Of a stretch of 64,000 nucleotides of DNA, positions 58,251 to 64,000 are shown one piece after another. The stretch is from the NCBI GenBank assembly GCA_947502975.1, contig CANNBV010000007.1:1-64000 (forward strand). The letters run 5' to 3'. The notes under the pieces were generated by a model. It worked only from the letters and a program-made list of their open reading frames with translations. It was not told the DNA's origin and searched no databases. Numbering within the stretch: position 1 is the stretch's first letter; every line of letters begins with the position of its first letter. The position numbers and the translations under genes are program-made. Origin of the DNA: an uncultured Flavobacteriaceae bacterium. Its GTDB lineage: Bacteria; Bacteroidota; Bacteroidia; Flavobacteriales; Flavobacteriaceae.

Positions 58251-58384
58251 CTATAACTTGTTTATGTATGATTTCGTTGCGTTTAACAACTAAGATAGCA
58301 AAAGGGCACGAATCTGAGGGGAATTCGGAGAATTTTCCGATTGGCAGATAGAAACCCTACCAATTAACTATATACGGTGTTGGC
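58251..58384. repeat. Cassette-boundary-like palindromic element B
   Basis: Non-coding region between the Crp/Fnr gene and the VOC block. Shares gtatgattt...gttgcgt near its left end and tatatacggtgttggc (58369-58384) at its right end with element A. The middle has a gggaattc-gga-gaattttcc hairpin at 58319-58337, matching in position the aaaattcc-agc-ggaatttt hairpin of A. Nothing coding is seen in 58169-58250. Confidence 0.55.
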
Positions 58385-58422
58385 CGTAATGCTTATTTTA
58401 CAAGTTCCATATATATTACTAT

Positions 58423-58785
58423 TTAGTTTTCTCTACAAAAGGTGTTATGAGTCCAATTTGTATTACCTGCTACAACTTCAAACCAAGCAAAAGTTCGATT
58501 ATCAGGAAGTGTTATAGGTTTGACTAGTACTTTTCCTTTATTTAATTCAATCATTTTTAAGTTAGATTTTAAAGAATCTGTTTCTATATAAATCGTCACA
58601 TATTTTTGAGACTCACCACTCCCTAATTTATTTAAGTGTCCAGAAATACCATCCATTTGTTGATTAATAATTGTAGCAGAATTTCCTTTTTGTTCTATTT
58701 CCCAATCAAAAACATTCTTATAGAATTCTGAAGTTTTTTGTATGTGGCTACAGCCAATTTCAAAATGAATTACTTTCTTTCCCAC
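58423..58785 (-). CDS. VOC (glyoxalase/dioxygenase) family protein
   Basis: 120 residues, single VOC domain with GTG start at 58785 (MGKKVIHFEIGCSHIQKTSE). Paired beta-alpha-beta modules are recognisable (YKNVFDWEIEQKGNSA; KVLVKPITLPDNRTFAWFEV). Expected metal ligands are the His near the N-terminus and Glu in AWFEVVAG. Substrate unknown. First of three VOC genes on one strand, twelve bases after the next one. Confidence 0.87.
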   Translation of the reverse strand: MGKKVIHFEIGCSHIQKTSEFYKNVFDWEIEQKGNSATIINQQMDGISGHLNKLGSGESQKYVTIYIETDSLKSNLKMIELNKGKVLVKPITLPDNRTFAWFEVVAGNTNWTHNTFCREN

Positions 58786-58797
58786 AAGGTTTTGTTT

Positions 58798-59343
58798 TTA
58801 CTTGAAATTTAGTTGCCAAGACACACCAAATTTATCCTCAATAAAAGTAAATTTCGTGCTGAAACCATAATTATCTATAGGCATTAAAATTTTTCCATTT
58901 TCCGACAGTTTTACAAAAAGATTTTCAATTTCATTGTCTGTTTTGCATTCAACCCAAATTGAAACTCCAGGCGTGAATGTCCATTCGTGCTTCATATAAC
59001 TATCGCTACACGCAAATTTACTACCATTCAACTCGAAATTAGCAACCATAATTGTTCCCTCTTTTGCGGGTCCGTCTTTTCCGTATCGCTGAATATTGGT
59101 GATTTTTGAATTCTCAAATAATTCTACATAGAAGTTCATAGCTTCTTCAGCATTACTTTCTTGGAATGTTAAAAATGTTGCAATTTGTGATTCTGTAACA
59201 CTTGGTATATCGGCTTTCAATTTTTTTAAGCTATCAAGTTCAGTTCGTAATTCGTTTAATTCTTTATTATGATCAGTTTGTTTACGCTTAGAACAACTGA
59301 ATGTGAGTAATACTAGTAGTAGTACAAGTGTAATTCTATTCAT
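58798..59343 (-). CDS. Lipoprotein with PhnB-like VOC domain
   Basis: 181 residues. An N-terminal lipoprotein signal (LVLLLVLLTFSCSKRKQ) and a short coiled-coil stretch (KELNELRTELDSLKKLK) precede a PhnB-type VOC domain (ATFLTFQESNAEEAMNFYVE, IMVANFELNGSKFACSDSYM, IEDKFGVSWQLNF). PhnB-like proteins are normally cytosolic; export as a lipoprotein is unusual. After Cys come basic residues (SKRKQ) rather than an acidic surface signal, so periplasmic anchoring is more likely than surface display. Confidence 0.85.
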   Translation of the reverse strand: MNRITLVLLLVLLTFSCSKRKQTDHNKELNELRTELDSLKKLKADIPSVTESQIATFLTFQESNAEEAMNFYVELFENSKITNIQRYGKDGPAKEGTIMVANFELNGSKFACSDSYMKHEWTFTPGVSIWVECKTDNEIENLFVKLSENGKILMPIDNYGFSTKFTFIEDKFGVSWQLNFK

Positions 59344-59359
59344 TTTCTGATTTTTTATT

Positions 59360-59755
59360 TTATAACATTTCGACTATTTGTATGTGATTACCACAAGTAT
59401 CGTTTAAAATAGCAAATTTTACCGTACCCATTTCTGTTGGTTTTACGCTAAATTCTACACCAAGGTTGACAAACTTATCATAGTCTTCTTGGACATTCTC
59501 TGAATTAAATTGTGTCCAAGGAATACCTGCATCAAAAAGTGCTTTTTGAAAAACTTTAGCTGGCTCAAAATGATTTGGTGCAGGTTCTAACAAAATTTCA
59601 ACTCCGTCTTGCTCTTCTTTGCTTACAACGGTTAACCATCTGCTGTCATTGCCTACAGGCATATCTACCTTTTTAAGAAAACCTAACTTTTTAGTATAAA
59701 ACTGTAATGCTTTTTCTTGGTCTTGAACAGGTATACTTAATACTTTCGCTTTCAC
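59360..59755 (-). CDS. VOC family protein (glyoxalase-like)
   Basis: 131 residues with a GTG start at 59755 (MKAKVLSIPVQDQEKALQFY). One VOC domain: FYTKKLGFLKKVDMPVGNDS, SKEEQDGVEILLEPAPNHF and a C-terminal AILNDTCGNHIQIVEM with the conserved Gly-Asn-His. Likely metal-dependent lyase or resistance-type protein, substrate unknown. Sixteen bases before the lipoprotein VOC gene. Confidence 0.88.
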   Translation of the reverse strand: MKAKVLSIPVQDQEKALQFYTKKLGFLKKVDMPVGNDSRWLTVVSKEEQDGVEILLEPAPNHFEPAKVFQKALFDAGIPWTQFNSENVQEDYDKFVNLGVEFSVKPTEMGTVKFAILNDTCGNHIQIVEML

Positions 59756-59801
59756 TTTCTTATATTTTTAAAGATTGATTTTGCAAATTCTAAAAAAATA
59801 A

Positions 59802-60194
59802 TTAATCCGACTTTGCGAAAATTGCCTTTTTTTGAAATTCAGTTGGTGTAAGCCCAACACGTGATTTGAACAAAGTGCTAAATGAACTAGGGCTTTCAAA
59901 GCCGATTTCAAAACAAGTATCGGTTATTTTTATTCCTTTTTTTAGTAACTTTTTAGATTGCTCTATGCGCTTTTCGATTATATATTGCTTTGGAGTTTGC
60001 CCATAATACTTTTTGAATAATCTAATTAAATGAAATTTTGAAGTAAAATGTATACTTGAAAGCAAGTCCAAATTCAATTCTTTCTCAAAGTTGCTATTTA
60101 TATAATTACGTATTTTAATTATAGTTTTAAGCTGTACTTTGTTAGAGTAACATTCCTCTTTTATTCGGGCTATTTCTTTAAGGTAAAATGTCAT
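59802..60194 (-). CDS. AraC family transcriptional regulator (DNA-binding domain only)
   Basis: 130 residues. It is essentially the two helix-turn-helix AraC domain (about 25-125: NLDLLSSIHFTSKFHLIRLF, YGQTPKQYIIEKRIEQSKKL, CFEIGFESPSSFSTLFKSRV, GLTPTEFQKK) with no effector-binding domain. Usual partner of VOC genes as a small SoxS-like activator. First gene of the VOC operon, 46 bases before the next start. Confidence 0.9.
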   Translation of the reverse strand: MTFYLKEIARIKEECYSNKVQLKTIIKIRNYINSNFEKELNLDLLSSIHFTSKFHLIRLFKKYYGQTPKQYIIEKRIEQSKKLLKKGIKITDTCFEIGFESPSSFSTLFKSRVGLTPTEFQKKAIFAKSD

Positions 60195-60228
60195 ATTCGT
60201 CGTTTACTATGTCATTTATTACGTTACC

Positions 60229-60361
60229 GCCAACGTTGTGTTGTGTATGACTTAGTTGCGTGTTTAAGCAATAAAGTTAGCAAACAAATCACAGATAGAA
60301 AATTCCAGCGGAATTTTTGTAAGTAAGCTGGAACTAGCAGTATATTATATACGGTGTTGGC
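60229..60361. repeat. Cassette-boundary-like palindromic element A
   Basis: 133 bases bounded by gccaac (60229-60234) and gttggc (60356-60361). Inside are two overlapping hairpins: aaaattcc (60299-60306) with ggaatttt (60310-60317), and ccagc (60305-60309) with gctgg (60327-60331). Right end tatatacggtgttggc is shared with element B. General layout resembles integron attC sites, but the ends do not fit the RYYYAAC/GTTRRRY consensus. Confidence 0.6.
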
Positions 60362-60370
60362 AACAGTATT

Positions 60371-60466
60371 TTATTTTTTCGAATATTCTTTTTCAATCAT
60401 ATAATTTTCAAAGCCCTCATATGACATATCAAAAAACTTTCCCACCAAGTATATAGTGATCAATAG
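60371..60466 (-). pseudogene. C-terminal remnant of an unknown gene
   Basis: Ending at the TAA at 60371, ten bases after element A, a minus-strand frame of about 31 codons reads LLITIYLVGKFFDMSYEGFE then NYMIEKEYSKK before meeting an upstream TAG. The composition is protein-like and unlike the surrounding AT-rich spacer, so it may be the tail of a lost cassette gene. No start codon and no recognisable family. Confidence 0.35.
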
Positions 60467-60469
60467 CTA

Positions 60470-60705
60470 ATGTTAGTTAGCGCATTTATAATTCAGAAAA
60501 CTTATGTTTTAAATGAGTATTTTTTTACAAAAAAGTGCCCATATTAAAAAATAAATATTAATTTTATAACTCTCCTTTGTAATTAATTTTTTTAATAAAA
60601 TACCTTGTATTGGGTATTTTATACAATATATCAAACTGGTACTTTGTGGTATTGTTTGTGCTATATCTATTAATCACCGTTTGTTAACTTTTCAAATTAA
60701 TAAAT
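60470..60705. other. AT-rich leader region of the S8 protease gene
   Basis: No gene and no exact TAnnTTTG promoter box. Several T-runs, a TA-rich stretch with short inverted repeats (attgggtattttatacaat) and a partial match tactttg at 60641-60647 are the only features seen. Confidence 0.4.
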
Positions 60706-63024
60706 ATGAAATCAGTTATTGTATACTTCATGCACGAAGATGAACTATCTTTTGCAAGTAATCTATTAAGTGATACAAATATCACTAATAGTTTTATAAT
60801 GGGGAAGGCCTCTCAGTCTGACATTAAAAAGATGAGGCAAAAAGGATTAGTTGTCCAAGAACTTGAGAAAAAAGAAACAGAGTTCGGTTTGCAAAAAGTA
60901 AAATGGAAACACAAAAGTTACCAGAATAGAGAAATATCAGATAATCTTTCAATTGGAGCTGAAGAATTAGGTTCGGTAATAATGGGAGTTGGTGATCCTA
61001 TTTCTCATAGTGGTGACACCATTGCATTAGCAACTATAGATTTAACAGGAGAAAATTATTTTTTAATAACTTTAGTAGGACCACTAATAGATCAGTGGAA
61101 AAAAACTTTAAATAATATTGATGTTGAACTTCTAGAGTGTACAAATAATTTTGAATATAGAGCAAAACTTAGTTTTGATAATTTACAAGATTTAAAAGAC
61201 CTAGATTTTGTAAATAATGTTTCCTTGATAGATCAAGGCATTACAAATATCATTACAGAATCAGCTTTGAGTACTTCAGGTGATAATAGAACTGGTAAAA
61301 AAATTCTAAAATTTGATTTGATACTTCACGAACCTTCCAATACAGATAAAGTTCTTGATTGGCTTAAAGATAATAGTATAAGAGTTGAAGGGTATTCAAG
61401 AAATAAAATACGTGTTTATTTACTTCAAGACTCACCTTATATTACAAGTATAGTTGGATTAAAAGAAGTTTCTAGAATAGAAGAGTATATAGAGCCTAAA
61501 TTATTTAATGACAAAGCACGTTTGCTATTAAATTTGGACAAGAATCAAAGTTCAACAGTTAATTTATTAGGCTATCAAGGTGACGGCGAAATTATTGGTA
61601 TTGCCGATACTGGAATTGATGATTCGCATAATGATTTTAAAAACAGAATTTCAAGAATATTTTCCTTAGGAAGGATGAATGATTATTCAGATCATCATGG
61701 TCATGGTACACACGTTGCTGGATCTGTTTTGGGAGATGGAGCGGAATCTGGAGGTAAATATAAAGGAACGGCACCAAAAGCTAAATTAATCTTTCAATCT
61801 TTGATGGATAGTCGTGGAGGACTTGGTGGTTTACCAATACATTTAGGGGACTTATTTGATGAGGCATATCAATTAGGTGCTAGAATACATAACAACAGTT
61901 GGGGGGCAGCCACTAACTCAAGGTACACTATTAATTCAACAGAAGTTGATGAATATGTTGACCAGAATAGAGATATGCTGGTCTTATTTGCAGCGGGCAA
62001 TGAAGGAGCTGCTAAAAATAATTTAAATGCTGCAGTTGGTTTTGTAGATTGGTTATCCATTGGTTCTCCTGCAAGTAGTAAAAATGCACTCACAGTTGGT
62101 GCAAGTCGATCTAATAGAACATCAGGAGGAATTTCACGTCTCACTTACGGTCAAGCATGGCCAAATGATTTTCCAGATCCTCCAATTGCTGATGAAAAAA
62201 TTTCAGGAAAGGCCACAAGTATAGCTGGATACAGTAGTCGAGGCCCATGTGATGACGGACGTATAAAACCAGATATTGTTGCACCAGGAACAGATATAGT
62301 GTCAACTAAATCTTCTATTGCATCAATAGGTAACTTTGATGGTAGTGTTAGAGGCACTAGGAAATATGCCTTCATGGGAGGAACAAGTATGGCTTGCCCT
62401 TTAGTATCTGGTTGTGCTGCAGTTGTTAGAGAATATTATAGAAAAGAAAAAAATAATGATACTCCTAGTGCTTCTCTTGTAAAAGCCACGTTAATAAATG
62501 GCACAAAAGAATTACAGTCTCAAGATGCTATGTCTCCTTATAATATTATTCCTAACTTTCATCAAGGTTTTGGTCGTGTAGATATGGTGAATACTATTCC
62601 AAATTCTGGGAATAATAATCTCAAACTTGCTTACATTGATAATTGGAAGAACCCTTTATCTCATTTTAATAATACAGGTGACCGAAAAAGATATACAATT
62701 AGTGTAGGTGACAAACTACCTTTCCGAGTATGTTTATCATATATAGATTTGCCAGGTAGAGCACTTCAAAATAATTTAAATTTAATAGTAGAGTATAATA
62801 ATAATGGCAATAGAATAAAACAAATTGGGAATGAAGCATTTACTAAAACCCCAGGAAACTATAGTATACCCGACACTAAAAATAATATTGAGATTGTTAG
62901 AATAAAAAATCCTAAACCAGGTAATTTTTTAATTCAAGTCTTTGCTTTTAATCTTTTAAGAGGAGGGCAGGATTTTTCTTTAGTAGTAACAGGTGATTTA
63001 AGAAGTGATTTAATAGAAATATAA
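60706..63024 (+). CDS. Cytosolic S8 (subtilisin-like) serine protease with two I9-like N-terminal modules
   Basis: 772 residues with no signal peptide (MKSVIVYFMHEDELSFASNL). The catalytic triad is D301 (GIADTGIDDSHND), H333 (HHGHGTHVAGS) and S561 (GGTSMACPLVSG), with oxyanion N432 (FAAGNEGA). Residues 1-280 contain repeats that read like I9 propeptide folds (LSFDNLQDLKDLDFVNNVSL and YITSIVGLKEVSRIEEYIE). A C-terminal beta-sandwich domain (about 635-772; KLPFRVCLSYIDLPG) is typical of larger subtilases. No T9SS domain, so it probably acts inside the cell. The next gene starts one base after its stop, so both form an operon. Confidence 0.93.
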   Translation: MKSVIVYFMHEDELSFASNLLSDTNITNSFIMGKASQSDIKKMRQKGLVVQELEKKETEFGLQKVKWKHKSYQNREISDNLSIGAEELGSVIMGVGDPISHSGDTIALATIDLTGENYFLITLVGPLIDQWKKTLNNIDVELLECTNNFEYRAKLSFDNLQDLKDLDFVNNVSLIDQGITNIITESALSTSGDNRTGKKILKFDLILHEPSNTDKVLDWLKDNSIRVEGYSRNKIRVYLLQDSPYITSIVGLKEVSRIEEYIEPKLFNDKARLLLNLDKNQSSTVNLLGYQGDGEIIGIADTGIDDSHNDFKNRISRIFSLGRMNDYSDHHGHGTHVAGSVLGDGAESGGKYKGTAPKAKLIFQSLMDSRGGLGGLPIHLGDLFDEAYQLGARIHNNSWGAATNSRYTINSTEVDEYVDQNRDMLVLFAAGNEGAAKNNLNAAVGFVDWLSIGSPASSKNALTVGASRSNRTSGGISRLTYGQAWPNDFPDPPIADEKISGKATSIAGYSSRGPCDDGRIKPDIVAPGTDIVSTKSSIASIGNFDGSVRGTRKYAFMGGTSMACPLVSGCAAVVREYYRKEKNNDTPSASLVKATLINGTKELQSQDAMSPYNIIPNFHQGFGRVDMVNTIPNSGNNNLKLAYIDNWKNPLSHFNNTGDRKRYTISVGDKLPFRVCLSYIDLPGRALQNNLNLIVEYNNNGNRIKQIGNEAFTKTPGNYSIPDTKNNIEIVRIKNPKPGNFLIQVFAFNLLRGGQDFSLVVTGDLRSDLIEI

Positions 63025-63025
63025 T

Positions 63026-64000
63026 ATGGCGACCCTAAAAATAATACAGGCAGAGCATGGTGATTGTTTTTTATTGACTTTTGATAAAAACGGAAATAAT
63101 AAAAATATGCTCATTGATGGAGGGCCAAGAGGAACCTACAGAAGGCATCTGAAAGACATATTGTTAAATGTTAATTCAAAGAATGAAATTCTTGACTTTG
63201 TAGTACTTAGTCATGTTGATTCAGATCACATTAGTGGACTCTTAGATTTATTATTTGAATTAGAAGAGCAAAGAGTTAATGGCGAACAAGAAGTGGTTGC
63301 AATAGATCAAATTTGGGCAAACACATTTCAGAATACTATTGGAGCTAATAATGATATCGTTAATAGGTTTCAAGCAGTGATGTCTACAGTTAATAATATG
63401 GAATCTGTTATGAGTAATTCTGCAATTGAAGTTTTAGGAATTAATCAAGGTAATAAGCTACGTATCCAAGCCCTTAAACTAGATATTGATTTAAATAAAG
63501 GGTTTGATGATGAACTCATTTCTATTGACACTGCAACAGACACTCTAGAAGAAGGAGAACTTAAAATTACTATGCTTGGACCAAGTAAAGAAAACCTTGA
63601 GGAGCTTAGACTAGAATGGATGAAATGGCTTGAAAATAATGAAAATGCCATTATGAGTGGAGATTTTGACGTAATGGCAAATGCAGATAAATCCAAGCCT
63701 AACTTAAGTAGTATTATGTTTTTAGCTGAGGTAAATGGAACCACTATATTGTTTACAGGAGACGGGAGAAGCGATCATTTGTACGATGCCTTAGAATCTC
63801 AAAATCTATTGGATAGTGAAGGCAAAATACATTTAGATTTTTTTAAAGTACCTCATCATGCTAGCAATAGGAATACCACTAAAACTTTTCTGAAAAAAGT
63901 AACAGCAGATAAATATATTATCTCTGCAAATGGAAGACATCACAACCCGGATTTAGCAACTCTAATTTGGTTAGTTGAAAGTGCAAAACAACGTAATGCA
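63026..64000 (+). CDS. ComEC-type metallo-beta-lactamase-fold hydrolase (partial, C-terminus beyond window)
   Basis: 325 codons visible from ATG 63026 (MATLKIIQAEHGDCFLLTFD), still open at 64000. The metal-binding loop is H63-V-D65-S-D67-H68, the HxDxDH variant found in ComEC-like MBL domains; further ligands appear as TGDGR (D246) and VPHHAS (H277, H278). An insertion at about residues 80-190 separates the first motif from the later ones. No signal peptide or membrane segment so far, so a soluble cytosolic hydrolase, perhaps acting on nucleic acids or nucleotides. Coupled to the S8 protease. Confidence 0.88.
   Translation, partial: MATLKIIQAEHGDCFLLTFDKNGNNKNMLIDGGPRGTYRRHLKDILLNVNSKNEILDFVVLSHVDSDHISGLLDLLFELEEQRVNGEQEVVAIDQIWANTFQNTIGANNDIVNRFQAVMSTVNNMESVMSNSAIEVLGINQGNKLRIQALKLDIDLNKGFDDELISIDTATDTLEEGELKITMLGPSKENLEELRLEWMKWLENNENAIMSGDFDVMANADKSKPNLSSIMFLAEVNGTTILFTGDGRSDHLYDALESQNLLDSEGKIHLDFFKVPHHASNRNTTKTFLKKVTADKYIISANGRHHNPDLATLIWLVESAKQRNA

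Noticed and set aside
60229-60361. Classical integron attC site
   Set aside because: Hairpin layout is similar, but the ends gccaac/gttggc do not match RYYYAAC/GTTRRRY and no integrase is in the window; reported only as cassette-boundary-like.
63445-63744. 99-residue minus-strand frame inside the MBL gene
   Set aside because: Low-complexity Ser-rich shadow of the coding strand, which carries the MBL motifs.

Overview
The window looks like chromosomal DNA of a marine-type member of the Flavobacteriaceae (Bacteroidota). It is AT-rich and compact. Several secreted proteins carry type IX secretion (T9SS) sorting domains, the lipoproteins have acidic residues after the lipid cysteine, some upstream regions carry the Bacteroidota -7 box TAnnTTTG, and DnaK has the flavobacterial form of the ATPase signature. 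No rRNA, tRNA, CRISPR array or intact insertion sequence was seen.

Positions 1-21137 are a minus-strand array of five giant secreted proteins with type B sorting domains (the leftmost runs off the window). They share a ~90-residue repeat built around a Cys-Asp-Asp...Asp-Gly...Phe-Asp-Leu motif. The two largest are paralogues with a choice-of-anchor-L-type N-terminus; one has grown by in-frame duplication of a 279-residue, three-repeat unit. An ABC exporter pair follows (21166-22900).

Positions 22935-36895 hold housekeeping and membrane genes: a hypothetical protein, a pRiA4b ORF-3-like protein, a peroxiredoxin/thioredoxin/small-protein operon, an NhaC antiporter, a YdjM-like membrane protein, a PLP trans-sulfuration enzyme divergent from an Lrp/AsnC regulator, a CPBP-like membrane protein, an unpartnered histidine kinase, an aldehyde dehydrogenase, a pseudouridine synthase and panB. 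Positions 37015-44498 hold secreted proteins, a DUF1800/DUF1501/T9SS-A operon and L-serine deaminase. dnaK, three surface-lipoprotein candidates, an rRNA methyltransferase, a nitronate monooxygenase-like enzyme and a frameshifted formate-tetrahydrofolate ligase (fhs) follow (44873-53076).

Positions 53186-60470 are more accessory: small secreted and NTF2-like proteins, an ATP-grasp protein, a ZIP transporter, an alcohol dehydrogenase preceded by Fnr-type palindromes next to a Crp/Fnr regulator, and a VOC/VOC/VOC/AraC block. The ATP-grasp gene and the VOC block are each flanked by related palindromic intergenic elements that look like cassette boundaries. At the right edge (60706-64000) a cytosolic subtilisin-like protease is followed after one base by a ComEC-type metallo-beta-lactamase-fold protein that runs off the window. 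This pair is the best candidate here for an undescribed system.
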